A DNA stretch of 14,727 nucleotides from an uncultured Treponema sp. (GCA_946611835.1 CAMOEE010000041.1:1-14727); one strand, 5' to 3'; counted from the stretch's first letter, positions 1-9,195 are shown. Notes: generated from the sequence alone by a model not told the origin. Numbers and translations: made by a program.

Positions 1-78
1 TTCACCACAAGAGAAAAATAAAACAGAAGCCACAAAAAGTGCGCCACCAAAAATCGATTTAACAAAATTCTTAACCAT
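1..78 (-). CDS. Partial lipoprotein, N-terminus only (runs off left edge)
   Basis: The first 26 codons of a gene that continues beyond the window. The ATG at 78-76 is preceded by GAGGTG (84-89) with a 5-nt spacer, the same style of ribosome site as the giant lipoprotein upstream. The peptide starts MVKNFVKSIF, has a hydrophobic core (GGALFVASVL), and ends in a lipobox FFSC-G with Cys24 as the predicted lipidated residue. The giant lipoprotein has a closely similar site (FYSC-GED), so the product is predicted to be a lipoprotein of similar export type and possibly a paralogue; nothing after residue 26 is visible. It lies 173 bp downstream of the giant gene, beyond a strong terminator, so it probably has its own promoter. 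A TATAAG at 110-115 is the best -10 candidate, but no convincing -35 is present. Function cannot be assigned. Confidence 0.8.
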   Translation of the reverse strand, partial: MVKNFVKSIFGGALFVASVLFFSCGE

Positions 79-83
79 AATGA

Positions 84-89
84 CACCTC
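84..89 (-). promoter_or_regulatory. Ribosome binding site of the partial lipoprotein gene
   Basis: GAGGTG on the minus strand, 5 nt before the ATG at 78-76. It matches the anti-Shine-Dalgarno consensus and fixes the start of this otherwise very short visible reading frame. Confidence 0.7.
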
Positions 90-173
90 ACTGCATAAAA
101 AATAACTTACTTATAATTAGAAAATACTCAGCCCATATTAACATATATTTACAAAAAAAATCTTTAAAAATAT

Positions 174-212
174 AAAAAAAAGCCCCGGCCTAAGATTTCC
201 CCCGGCCGAGGC
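174..212 (-). terminator. Rho-independent terminator of the giant lipoprotein gene
   Basis: On the minus strand GCCTCGGCC (212-204) can pair with GGCCGGGGC (190-182) in a 9-bp GC-rich stem, with a 13-nt loop, followed directly by eight T residues (181-174). One pair is a U-G wobble that works only in minus-strand RNA; the plus-strand copy has an A-C mismatch there. An A-run on the plus strand (213-219) gives a second T-run just before the stem in the transcript. The structure starts about 40 nt after the TAG stop at 252-254, so it should end the giant transcript and insulate the next gene. Confidence 0.92.
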
Positions 213-251
213 AAAAAAATGATTCAGATTGAATATGATGTCCTACAGGTC

Positions 252-3200
252 CTATTCTCCCCGCAGGAAGTCAAGGGCCAGCATATCAGAGTTGAAGCCC
301 ACACCCACCAGAGCCTTAGCCGAAGCCCCCTTTGTTTCCTTTACATCCGGGAGAACTGAAGTGCACTGGTCACCGGCCTGCCATTTTGCAGGGTCTGTCA
401 TAGCCTCGAAGTTCAGTGTGGCTGATGCGCCTGTTCCAGTTACACTCTCAAGATATGCAACTTTTACGCCCTGTGTCGTTCCAAGGAAACTTGTGTTGAT
501 GTAAGAAATGACAGGTTTGATTTCAGCAAGACTTGTGCCATCTGGATTTGTAAGCTCAATGTCTGTCCATCGGCCTGCCCCGCTTGCAGAATCTACGATT
601 ACAGAGTTTGCGATTGAATACCCTTCGCCGGATTTTTTCAGATACAGGTAATACAATCTTGCATTCGTTGCATCCTGAGCGGCAACATGAAGATTTCCGG
701 CCTTATCAATTGCGGCACTTACATAGCGGCCGAAATCAACCTTGCTGTTTGGAGTGATTCCTTTGTATTTTGTCCAGCCAGTTGAAATCTCACTGTTATC
801 AGTTGCTGCCGCAGAATCTCTGGCAATGACATTTCCTGTGCTTGGGAATGCCTGTTTTCCAACCGCTACTTCAAGAGATTTTTTAGTCTTATTGTAGTAG
901 ATGATTAGAGGAGGATGATTTCCATCAGAGAGAGTCGTGCTTGTATCAACAAGAATGTCGCTCCATTCACCTGCCTCTTCAACAAATGAAGTAGGATTGT
1001 CATTCAATGTGTCAAATCCTGCTACAACAGCCTCTCCGCCTGTCATATCATCTGCCATGCGCATTTCTTTGCTCAAATCGCCGCCAGCACCGCCACTTCT
1101 TCCAGTATCCGATCCCCACATTCCGCCGACATAATCATATTTACCGTTTGCGTTGATTCTGTGACCTGCCCTGTATGCGGCATATTTCAAACAACGGGCA
1201 TAAGAATCGTAATATGAAACATAAATATAATCAGTTGAAGAAGCATACTGCTGACCATTATTATCATAAGTCAGTTCGGCCTCATCTTTGTGCCAGCCGG
1301 TAATCCGAGGATTTTTGAACTGGTAGAGAACATAATCATAACCTGAAGAAGAATTTCGGGCCCTTGCACTTCCGCTGTTTCCCTGTTTTTCGATTATGAT
1401 ATGATAATTAGATTCGTTCGCAGGATTTCCATCACTGTTCAGTTCTGTCTTATCCCACTGCCAGCCTGCACGAGCCATAAATAAGCCGGGACCCCAGCAG
1501 TTAGCGTCCACATTTCCCACCCAGTTATCCTGGACGACATAATAAGGCATACCTTCAATAATCACGCAGTCAAGGGCATCTGCCGGCACACGGAAAATAT
1601 CCGTATTGTTGGTGCCAAAAGTATAACGATAGCCAATATTATTGCCGCTCTTACTATCCAAATCATAGGTATATACACGAAGGTCATCGGAAGACAAGGC
1701 TGCAAAGTATGTGTCATTTGCAGAAGAAATTGACTCTACCCCAGCAGAACCGCTTTCTTTCGTGTAGATTTTTCCGCCGTCACTGTTGCCAGAATCAACT
1801 TTCTTAATCACCCCGGAATGAGGATTAATGCTTCCCGCAAAAGTCGTCTCAACATTCCAGACCGCAAGATACCTGTCGTCAGTCCAGAAATTCGTGCCGT
1901 TCGTGCCTGCTTTTTTAAGGCCCAGTGTTGTCTTTTCGCTTGCAAGATATCCTTCCTCGATATTGTTTCCTTTAAGATTGCTGTTGGTGTTGTTGGCCGT
2001 TGTTGCGCCCTGGACTGTTACGGAAACAAAGCGGGAATAAGCCGGGGAAGCGACCTCGACATAATTTCCGTTTACAGAATCTGTCTTTACAGTTCCGCTC
2101 TCAGATGAGGCCGGACTTCCAGAAGCACTTATGCCGTTTTCAGAGTCGTAATAATTGACGCTTGCAGTCTCTCCAGCCTTGAAGTTCATTCCGTAAATGC
2201 GGATTTTCTCCCCGGCGCGAACAGGATATCTTCCCAGGCGGGAACGGTTTACTTCGCTTCCGTCTGCAAGAGTGATTGTGCGGATATAAGGAACGAAATC
2301 CATTCTGTAGAGGGAAGTCGGCTCATTGGCTGTCGTCTGCGTTGTTGAAGGAGCAGATTCGTTTTTATTTCCCTTGTCGCTTGCCACAATCTTGAATTCC
2401 TGAGCTGAGGCGACTCCGAATTTTGTCGTATCGACCCGGAAGCGGAAGTCAACTTTGTGGTCTTTCTGGCTCGGCTCCCGCTCAGAAGTGATTTCAAAGC
2501 TCTTCCAGTTTTCTGGCAGGCCGCTCACATTGAATTTGTAATCTGAATCATCCTCAAGCATTTCTCCGCTTTCCTTGTCGAAATATGTCGGAGTCGAAGC
2601 ATTGAATGAACGCCATTTTCCTTCCTTGTATTCAGCGACTTTTACCGAAACCGAAGAATCAGGCTCAATAATGCTGATAGTCTGAACCAGGGAGCCGTCC
2701 GTAACCTGACCGCGAATATAGATTTCACCGGCGACTTCAGGATTATATTTGCCCAGGTCTTCTTCTGTATCTACATGTCCCAGCGGCTGCTCATTTTCGT
2801 CGTAGACCGTAGAAGAATCTTCCTTGCTCTTCCAGTAGAGGGTATCAAAAAGAGGAAGAGGTGCTTCCTCGTCAACAACATTGATTACCATTGGAATTGC
2901 AAGAACCGCCCAAAGAGTGTTTTCGCCCTGAGTCAGAGAGTCGTCACTTGTGTCAACGCCTGTGGTATCCCAGAGAGTGAATGAAAGATAGCGGGATTTT
3001 TTTCCTTCGCTTGTCCATGACTCATACTCTTCGAGGGTCTTGCTTGAAAGATAGATACCCTTTTGAGGCAGTTGGGAAGCCGCACTTGCCAAATCCTTGT
3101 TTGTGATGCTGATGCTTGTTCCACCGGCACTTGCGCTTCCAGCCTTAAATGTTACAAGCTCAGAAAGTTTGTCACTTCCTGTTTTTGGCTCAGAAGGAGC

Positions 3201-6200
3201 TTTTTTGCTGATGTCTGTGTCAGCCTCGCTCTCTTCCATATTGTATTTGATGTCTCCCCCGGCAGTGTTTCCGCCAACGATTTCCGGCAAAATCAAAACT
3301 GCATCTTTTGCGATGAAGTTGCCGTTTACGCCCTTGTCACTAAGGACAGCGAAGGCAGAGGCATCATTGTTTTTGTCGAGAGTTGAATAGAATACGAATT
3401 CTCCCATTTCAAGTCCGTTTTCTACAGCTGGAGAATTGTAAAGATAAGGATTCTGAGCGTCTGCCTTGCTCAGACCGAAAGCCTCGTCAAATGTTGCCGC
3501 ATAATCCTTGAATACATCCTCATCAAACTTGAATTTGTTATCCACATTCAAATCCGTGGCCACAAAGACTTTTGCGATTCTCGGCCGGTTGTTCTGAACG
3601 CTTGTATCGACATAGGCATGATTGACATTTCCTGCGTTATCAAAGGCAACGACATGGATTCGTGCAGGACCGTCTTCGATATTGTTTGAGTCAAATTCGG
3701 CAGTCCATGTGTAGACTCCGCTCTTGACTTTAAGGCTTTCCGCAAGTCCGTCACCCAAATCGCTTCCACTTTCGCTCTCATCGCCCGATACAGTGTAAGC
3801 CTCACTTCCCCACTGGAAAAGCTCGGTACCATTTTTGTCAACGAAGGCGGCATAGACAAACTCAACATCAACGACGCCACTTCCATTTTTGAGCCCCAAA
3901 TCAGAATCAAGTGTTGCCGTATTTGAAGAAATGTCGGTCACCTGATAATAAGAACCATTGATTCTGACTCTTCCGTAAGTCCGGTTTATGAATGAATCAG
4001 AAGCCAGTCCGCTGTAAGTGATTGTAGTCGTTTTTGTACTGCTGTTTGTTCCCACTGTAACGCTGCTTGCAGGAACATACAAAACAGGGAGATTGTCGCT
4101 GTTAAGATAAACGCCTGCAGAAGAAGGCTTTTCCGTAGCATAAATCGCAGATTTCAGCTCATCACCAGAAGAATAGATTCGGTACGCAGAGTCTTCTTTG
4201 ACAATTGGATTATAGACAGATTTTTTTGAAGCCCTCTCAATCCAGAATCCGATAAATGAAAGTCCTGAGCCTGTTTCATAGACCTTGTCTCCGAACGAGA
4301 ATGAGCCGTTTGAGTTTTCGATGACATATTTTTCTCCGAGAATACCGTCTGCGACAAGCCTGAGTTTTCCGTCATCAATACTTTTCTTGCTCGCATCTCC
4401 TGTGGCAACGAGACTTGTTGCAGAATCAAACATTCCCGGAGCCGTATTATCGATATTAATGCTTATGTACTCATTGATTCCCTTGTGGCTTCCGTCTTCA
4501 AGCGCAAGCTGAGAATAGATTGAGCCGTCAGAAGATACAGGAATTGGAATTGCGAAGGTGTAGGTCTTTGTTTTTGAAGCAGGAGCCATCTCGCCTTTTT
4601 CTGTCTTGAAGACAACTTTGTGGGCATCATCCGAAAGTGATGTAAGGTTAACTCCCTCAACCACAGAATCATCCGTGACAGTTGCGACATAATACCAGTT
4701 TGCCTTTCCATCCTTTCCGCCGCTAATCCACATATCACTCTCATAAGGGCGCTCAATAATTACTTTGTTTGCAAGTTCATTGCCGTCACTTCCGTAAACT
4801 TTTCCGTTTTCAACCCTGCCGATTTGAACTCCGCTTGAGACAGATGATGATGAAATTCCAGAGCCAGCCAGTGCAGAATCGAGCTTGACAAGTTTTGCCC
4901 CGCTCAATTTTGGAGCCTCAGTATCGACGAATGCCATTCGACTTGATGAATAGCCGTATTCGTTTTCGTCAAAGGCAGAAACAACCGCCTTGATTGCGAT
5001 GATTTTTTTATTTTCTTTGGCAAGTCTATCTACGATTAAGTCGGCCTCGCTTTCCTTTTCCTTTGCAAGAGTGAACTCAATGTCAAAGGCCTCGACAGAA
5101 GCCTGACCTGTAACAACCTGCTCGATGATAGAATCACTTCCGCTGCCAGAAACTTTTAATGTCTCTGTTGTTTTGTTAGGCTGAATGATTTTAACATCAC
5201 TGTCGAGATTTACTTTCGTCCATCCAGAGTAATTTTCGCCTGCAGAATAAACTTCCTGAGAGATTGAGTCTGTATCAGATGCAGTAGTATCGTATGAAGC
5301 ATAGTAAAGCTCTGTAAGGGCAATTTTTGTGATTGCTTCGTTATCTTTTGCAACCCCCTGCAAAGAAATTTCCTCGCTTAATTTCTGCCATGAGTCCTTT
5401 CCTGATGAATCCGTAACGCTTTCTTTCGGATAAGAAATTGAAGCGGCAGGTTTTCCACCCTCAATGTCGATGTAGACTTTGTTTCCGACTATAATATCCT
5501 GATTTCCCGCAAGGTCAGTCACGAAGAAATAAACTGGAAGAGTTCGATAACGTTTTTTTTCGTCTGCCGTTGAGCCGTATTCTGAGGCATAAGTGAGGAC
5601 TTTGTTTTCGCCTTCCCCGCTTGAGGCGTATCCATAATGAACGAGGCTCGCCTTTCCTGCTGAAACAGTGCCTTCTTTTCCTTCAGGGCTTTCAAGATAA
5701 GAACTTCCGAATTCAATTGCCCAGGTAACTTCTCCAGAAGCCGCTGGGAAATTCTTCCAGTTAGCGGCATCTTTTAAAGCCTCAATTCTCTCAGAAGCAG
5801 TTCCTGCATTTTTAACGGCTTCCTGCTGACTTCGATTGGGAATCATATACCGGAAGGAATCGGCGCTTGTTCTGTCAACGCCTGCGACCCCCACATCGGT
5901 TATCGTTCCCTGAATCGTCGTTTTTCCTGTAATCCAGCTGATGTTTTCCACCGCCTCATTTTCAGCCACACTTTTAGGTGCGGTAATGCTTACGCCCGGA
6001 GCCGAACTGTCTATCTTAAGGATAAACTGCTGGTTTGTTGAGCTGTTTCCGGCCTTGTCAGGAACCTCAATCTGCAGGGTGACATTGCCGTTGAATTCAA
6101 CATCTGATTTTTTGCTGCTTCCGTCTGAATTCGTTTCGACCGAATTATGTTTTCCCGAAATGAATTCTTTTTTTATCGTACCCTTTAAGATTCCGTTTGT

Positions 6201-9185
6201 TGAGTCGTATTCAGCTTTAAAAGCATTTTCCCCAAGTGAAGAAAGAGGATAGAAAGTGCCGTTGTAGATTGCCGTAACGGAAATATTATCAGTGTCGATT
6301 CCGCTTGCGCTCTCCTGATCCTTTACGACAATCTCAAAAGCAACATCCTTTGTTCCGTTTGCAGGAATATTCTGCTCATCCTCAGCAACTTCCGTAAATT
6401 CAGGGCCAATCTGGTCTATATAAATGTCGTAGCTTGTTATTCCGGAAAGATTTCCTACATTATCTTCCGCCGCAAGGTAAATCGTGCTCTTGCCGCTGGG
6501 ATTGAATCCTGAAATCGTGCTTGAAAATTTTCCGTTTGAGTCGGCTCCCATAGCTCCACTTGCGATTTCCTTTAGTTTTGCACCGTTTGTGGGAATTTCA
6601 GAAGGATTTATCGAATAATGAATTGCGCTTATGCAGCTTTCTTCTTCCTTGTACCAGCCCTCGAAAGTGAGCGCCGTATCTTTTCGCCAGCTTTTGTCCT
6701 CAGAATTGTATTTGGAACCGCCAATCCGAATCTCGCCGGGTTTAGTCCTGTCTTCTGAATCTTCGTCTGCCGTCACGAGGACCGGAGGCGTAATATCAGC
6801 ATAGTATTCTTCGCTTATAAATTCCTCTGATTTGTTTCCGGCCTTGTCCGTCGCAGAGAATTTTACATCAATTTTGTCATTTTTGACAAGAGAAATTCCG
6901 TCAAAGGCTTTTCCCTCATCGTTCGTCATGTTGAAAGAATAGACTCCGCCCAGCTCTCCTGTTTTAATGCTTTCGCCATTTTTGCGGATATCATAGGAAG
7001 CCTGATAAGGATTTTCCTCATCAATATTTCCACGCAAACAAGACAAGCCCTTTTGGCCAACCCAGTTTTTGCCCTTTTTGTCCGTGTAAACTACTTCAGC
7101 CTTTGTTATTTCCACTTCCGGTTTTTTTGTATCAATGTGAACGATGTACTGTGTCTGGAAATTTCCGCCGGGCTGGGCTTCTGTCTCCAAGTCAACCGTA
7201 TACAGATATCGCTTTCCCGCCGCAAGAAGAGTTTCTTTCTCTCTGTCACTTGCCTTCTCAAGAAGATTGAATGAGAAAGGCTGGTTCTGCAGACGAGAAT
7301 CCTCATCATCATAGGTCATGCCGCCGCTCAAGGTAAGGACATCATTATCATCCGTAACAGATTCGTCCGTAACTTTCAGGCTATATTTTACGCTGAGGAT
7401 TTTTCCTGAATCACAGTTTGCGCTGCCTTTTACGCTCAAATCCCCTAGATTGCTGTAGCTGTTTGCAGAAAGAACATCTTCGGAATCATCATTCTTAACG
7501 AAGCAGACTCCCTTGAAGGTCGGCTTGTTGCCTGTGACGGCCAGCTTAAAGCCATAATAACTGTCGCCTGTTGTAAAGCAGAGACCTTCCTTGTCACGGC
7601 CCGTAGCAAAGAAAAGATATACAGCATCCGAAACAGGCAGTTCTTCCGGGAGCGTGTAGGGATAAGTGTATGACTCTCCTGAACCGCTCACATCTCCGGT
7701 CAGTTCAAGTTTATCGAATATTGTGATTCCGTTTTTCTCACGCCACTGCTTGTTTTCAGAAAGATAATTGCTCCAGATTTCTTCGTTTTGTGCAGCATGA
7801 GAGGCTTTTACCTCGTTAGAATCTGTCACTGAATCATAAAGGTATGAGTCAGAAAGCTCCTCCATGTCAGCATTGATTTTTTTGAGCAGTTCGCCCTTAT
7901 TAGCGATAAATTCCTCAACAGAAGAATAGGCTGTAAATGGACCGACAAGATAAGCCTTTTCTGAATTTTTGTCGATTGCATCCTGATTCAAGCCCTGGGT
8001 CGCGACGACAGAGAATTTTGCCTTTACACCTGACTCATTCCATGCAGTTTTGGCCCCGTCCACAGTTTTCTTATCAAAAGCAAAACCGATTACGCTGTAA
8101 GTGGGGTTTGCCTTTGGATTGAGGGTGAATTTTGCAGTTGAAGTTGAGTTCCCGGCGGCCATGAGGGCAGATTTCAAAGTATCAAGATTTTCGCCGCTGT
8201 AGGTTCCGCTGATGACCTGCATCAATGTATTGGCATCAAATAAATCAGCACCGACCAGATCACGGATATTGTAATAGGCAAAGAGTTTGTCAGTGGTGTT
8301 TCCGGTAAAAGACGCCACATCAGAGATTATGTTTCCCTGCTCAGAAGAATCAGGACGGTAGACCTGGGCTTCGTCACTCAAAAAGATTTCGGCCTTGTAT
8401 TCCTGTGCGCCAGTCCTTTTCTTTTCGGCATCCCCGTCAAAATAGATTGAAATATATGTTTCGTTAAGCTCCCCTTCTCCGTCATCATTTCCCAGGTAGC
8501 TTGCAATTGTCTCGCTTGTACCGCCTGCTGTCGTTACATTGTTTATGGTAATGGGATTGTTTTCTGAATCAGCAACGACATTCCCATCCTTGTCACGCAC
8601 AATCACTGCCATTCTTGCAACCTTGTGGGCATCGGCTATCGTTCCTGTGATTTTGAGGCGGGTTCCATAATTCGTCATATCCGACTCGTCATCAATCTGG
8701 GGACTTGTGATAAAGAATACCGGCGGCGTGTTGTCAATCTCGACTGTTCTGGAGTTTGTACCTGAAGAATGTCCGGCTCCATCGTAAGCTACGACTGAAA
8801 TCTCGTATTTTCCGTCGGGATATGAGTACCTGATAAGGCCCCATTCATCGGCTTCATCAGATTTCTTTTTATTGAGGGAAACAGACCATTTGTTTCCGGT
8901 GACTACTGCATTTGTCGTTTCTAAAGTTTCCTTTGTCTCAACATTTACAACCTTGACCGAAACAGAAGAGATACTTTTGTCATCGGAACAGGTGCCGGAA
9001 AGCACAAAGTCTTCACGAATCACGGAACTGCTGGGCGGATAGGCAATGCTCAAAACCGGGGCTTCGGCGTCAACCGTAGCACCAAGACCTGCATCCTCAC
9101 CGCATGAATAAAAGCTGACGAGCGGAATTACAGCAAAAGCCGCAAAAACAACCTTCTTAAGACTTTCAAAAACACTTTTTTTCAT
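252..9185 (-). CDS. Giant multidomain surface lipoprotein with Ig-like domains and C-terminal propeller-like region (2977 aa)
   Basis: Predicted outer-surface or periplasmic lipoprotein; ligand unknown. The ATG at 9185 is preceded by GAGGT (9191-9195, 5-nt spacer). Residues 1-27 are a signal peptide with lipobox FYSC-G (Cys28). From about residue 38 there are Ig-like domains joined by linkers of the type V-x-I-D-x-T-x-P at about 39, 150, 685, 797, 924, 1059, 1239, 1420, 1578, 1860 and 2104; many domains end in the A-x-D-x-A-G-N signature (for example VAYDGAG, SATDKAGN, VPDKAGN, VTDLAGN, VAFDNAGN). Unit spacing varies from about 110 to 535 residues, so several carry insertions. Residues 2295-2392 resemble a TIG/IPT domain (GEKIRIYGMNF), and about 2430-2977 form a propeller-like region. 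It ends with TAG and has its own terminator. Spirochaetes commonly carry large Ig-domain surface proteins, which favours adhesion or ligand binding, but this is inference. No protease or glycosidase active site was recognised. Confidence 0.96.
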   Translation of the reverse strand: MKKSVFESLKKVVFAAFAVIPLVSFYSCGEDAGLGATVDAEAPVLSIAYPPSSSVIREDFVLSGTCSDDKSISSVSVKVVNVETKETLETTNAVVTGNKWSVSLNKKKSDEADEWGLIRYSYPDGKYEISVVAYDGAGHSSGTNSRTVEIDNTPPVFFITSPQIDDESDMTNYGTRLKITGTIADAHKVARMAVIVRDKDGNVVADSENNPITINNVTTAGGTSETIASYLGNDDGEGELNETYISIYFDGDAEKKRTGAQEYKAEIFLSDEAQVYRPDSSEQGNIISDVASFTGNTTDKLFAYYNIRDLVGADLFDANTLMQVISGTYSGENLDTLKSALMAAGNSTSTAKFTLNPKANPTYSVIGFAFDKKTVDGAKTAWNESGVKAKFSVVATQGLNQDAIDKNSEKAYLVGPFTAYSSVEEFIANKGELLKKINADMEELSDSYLYDSVTDSNEVKASHAAQNEEIWSNYLSENKQWREKNGITIFDKLELTGDVSGSGESYTYPYTLPEELPVSDAVYLFFATGRDKEGLCFTTGDSYYGFKLAVTGNKPTFKGVCFVKNDDSEDVLSANSYSNLGDLSVKGSANCDSGKILSVKYSLKVTDESVTDDNDVLTLSGGMTYDDEDSRLQNQPFSFNLLEKASDREKETLLAAGKRYLYTVDLETEAQPGGNFQTQYIVHIDTKKPEVEITKAEVVYTDKKGKNWVGQKGLSCLRGNIDEENPYQASYDIRKNGESIKTGELGGVYSFNMTNDEGKAFDGISLVKNDKIDVKFSATDKAGNKSEEFISEEYYADITPPVLVTADEDSEDRTKPGEIRIGGSKYNSEDKSWRKDTALTFEGWYKEEESCISAIHYSINPSEIPTNGAKLKEIASGAMGADSNGKFSSTISGFNPSGKSTIYLAAEDNVGNLSGITSYDIYIDQIGPEFTEVAEDEQNIPANGTKDVAFEIVVKDQESASGIDTDNISVTAIYNGTFYPLSSLGENAFKAEYDSTNGILKGTIKKEFISGKHNSVETNSDGSSKKSDVEFNGNVTLQIEVPDKAGNSSTNQQFILKIDSSAPGVSITAPKSVAENEAVENISWITGKTTIQGTITDVGVAGVDRTSADSFRYMIPNRSQQEAVKNAGTASERIEALKDAANWKNFPAASGEVTWAIEFGSSYLESPEGKEGTVSAGKASLVHYGYASSGEGENKVLTYASEYGSTADEKKRYRTLPVYFFVTDLAGNQDIIVGNKVYIDIEGGKPAASISYPKESVTDSSGKDSWQKLSEEISLQGVAKDNEAITKIALTELYYASYDTTASDTDSISQEVYSAGENYSGWTKVNLDSDVKIIQPNKTTETLKVSGSGSDSIIEQVVTGQASVEAFDIEFTLAKEKESEADLIVDRLAKENKKIIAIKAVVSAFDENEYGYSSSRMAFVDTEAPKLSGAKLVKLDSALAGSGISSSSVSSGVQIGRVENGKVYGSDGNELANKVIIERPYESDMWISGGKDGKANWYYVATVTDDSVVEGVNLTSLSDDAHKVVFKTEKGEMAPASKTKTYTFAIPIPVSSDGSIYSQLALEDGSHKGINEYISINIDNTAPGMFDSATSLVATGDASKKSIDDGKLRLVADGILGEKYVIENSNGSFSFGDKVYETGSGLSFIGFWIERASKKSVYNPIVKEDSAYRIYSSGDELKSAIYATEKPSSAGVYLNSDNLPVLYVPASSVTVGTNSSTKTTTITYSGLASDSFINRTYGRVRINGSYYQVTDISSNTATLDSDLGLKNGSGVVDVEFVYAAFVDKNGTELFQWGSEAYTVSGDESESGSDLGDGLAESLKVKSGVYTWTAEFDSNNIEDGPARIHVVAFDNAGNVNHAYVDTSVQNNRPRIAKVFVATDLNVDNKFKFDEDVFKDYAATFDEAFGLSKADAQNPYLYNSPAVENGLEMGEFVFYSTLDKNNDASAFAVLSDKGVNGNFIAKDAVLILPEIVGGNTAGGDIKYNMEESEADTDISKKAPSEPKTGSDKLSELVTFKAGSASAGGTSISITNKDLASAASQLPQKGIYLSSKTLEEYESWTSEGKKSRYLSFTLWDTTGVDTSDDSLTQGENTLWAVLAIPMVINVVDEEAPLPLFDTLYWKSKEDSSTVYDENEQPLGHVDTEEDLGKYNPEVAGEIYIRGQVTDGSLVQTISIIEPDSSVSVKVAEYKEGKWRSFNASTPTYFDKESGEMLEDDSDYKFNVSGLPENWKSFEITSEREPSQKDHKVDFRFRVDTTKFGVASAQEFKIVASDKGNKNESAPSTTQTTANEPTSLYRMDFVPYIRTITLADGSEVNRSRLGRYPVRAGEKIRIYGMNFKAGETASVNYYDSENGISASGSPASSESGTVKTDSVNGNYVEVASPAYSRFVSVTVQGATTANNTNSNLKGNNIEEGYLASEKTTLGLKKAGTNGTNFWTDDRYLAVWNVETTFAGSINPHSGVIKKVDSGNSDGGKIYTKESGSAGVESISSANDTYFAALSSDDLRVYTYDLDSKSGNNIGYRYTFGTNNTDIFRVPADALDCVIIEGMPYYVVQDNWVGNVDANCWGPGLFMARAGWQWDKTELNSDGNPANESNYHIIIEKQGNSGSARARNSSSGYDYVLYQFKNPRITGWHKDEAELTYDNNGQQYASSTDYIYVSYYDSYARCLKYAAYRAGHRINANGKYDYVGGMWGSDTGRSGGAGGDLSKEMRMADDMTGGEAVVAGFDTLNDNPTSFVEEAGEWSDILVDTSTTLSDGNHPPLIIYYNKTKKSLEVAVGKQAFPSTGNVIARDSAAATDNSEISTGWTKYKGITPNSKVDFGRYVSAAIDKAGNLHVAAQDATNARLYYLYLKKSGEGYSIANSVIVDSASGAGRWTDIELTNPDGTSLAEIKPVISYINTSFLGTTQGVKVAYLESVTGTGASATLNFEAMTDPAKWQAGDQCTSVLPDVKETKGASAKALVGVGFNSDMLALDFLRGE
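255..1235 (-). repeat. Propeller-like blade repeats at the C-terminus of the giant lipoprotein
   Basis: Residues 2651-2977 contain a recurring blade-like pattern: an optional W-x-D-I, a D-x-x-G turn, then a strand of the form P-x-I-x-Y-x-N or H-V-A and a strand ending L-x-V-A or L-x-Y. Copies are seen at about 2651-2674 (IYVSYYD, LKYAAY), 2740-2777 (EWSDILVD, LIIYYN, LEVAVG), 2818-2851 (AAIDKAGNLHVAAQD, LYYLYLK), 2871-2914 (RWTDIEL, PVISYIN, VKVAYLE) and 2957-2977 (ALVGVGFN, LALDF). More divergent strands from about 2430 (YLAVWNVE, YFAALSSDDLRVYTYD, YYVVQDNW) may supply further blades. The alternation resembles sialidase-type or six- to eight-bladed propellers, which often bind glycans or proteins. 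No catalytic Arg triad or Tyr/Glu pair could be assigned, so a binding role is more likely than an enzyme. Confidence 0.5.
2010..2303 (-). other. TIG/IPT-like domain inside the giant lipoprotein
   Basis: Residues about 2295-2392. The segment opens with PYIRTITL, continues to VRAGEKIRIYGMNFKAG and closes with YVEVASPAYSRFVSVTVQG. The G-x-x-I-x-I-x-G-x-N-F core and the closing V-x-V strand are the usual marks of TIG/IPT domains, an Ig-fold family found in bacterial adhesins and extracellular receptors. It separates the Ig-like array from the propeller-like region and probably acts as a rigid connector. Assigned by pattern only. Confidence 0.5.
7542..8588 (-). other. Large insertion region in the second Ig-like unit of the giant lipoprotein
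   Basis: Residues about 200-548 interrupt the Ig pattern. A normal Ig start is seen at 152-195 (PPVFFITSP, LKITGTIAD, RMAVIVRDKDG), but the closing strands do not appear until about 521-550 (AVYLFFATGRDKEG, YYGFKLAV), and the next Asp-Pro linker is only at 685. In between lies a segment ending in a probable alpha-helical stretch at 421-485, rich in Glu, Lys, Asn and Leu (SVEEFIANKGELLKKINADM and onwards to EIWSNYLSENKQWREKN). I do not recognise the inserted fold. Confidence 0.45.
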
Positions 9186-9190
9186 ATTTT

Positions 9191-9195
9191 ACCTC
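9191..9195 (-). promoter_or_regulatory. Ribosome binding site of the giant lipoprotein gene
   Basis: GAGGT on the minus strand, 5 nt upstream of the ATG at 9185-9183. The same TGAGGT core precedes the partial lipoprotein gene at the left edge. It supports this ATG, which is also the one that gives a proper signal peptide. Confidence 0.75.

Noticed and set aside
255..1898. C-terminal region of the giant lipoprotein as an active sialidase
   Set aside because: The blade-like pattern is suggestive of a propeller, but no catalytic Arg triad, nucleophilic Tyr/Glu pair or FRIP-type motif could be assigned.
229..3390. Plus-strand open frames (for example 229-504, 937-1134, 1818-2108 and 3063-3390)
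   Set aside because: They lie wholly or mostly opposite the giant lipoprotein gene, have low-complexity or cysteine-rich translations without domains, and lack good ribosome sites. They are by-products of the codon use of the real gene.
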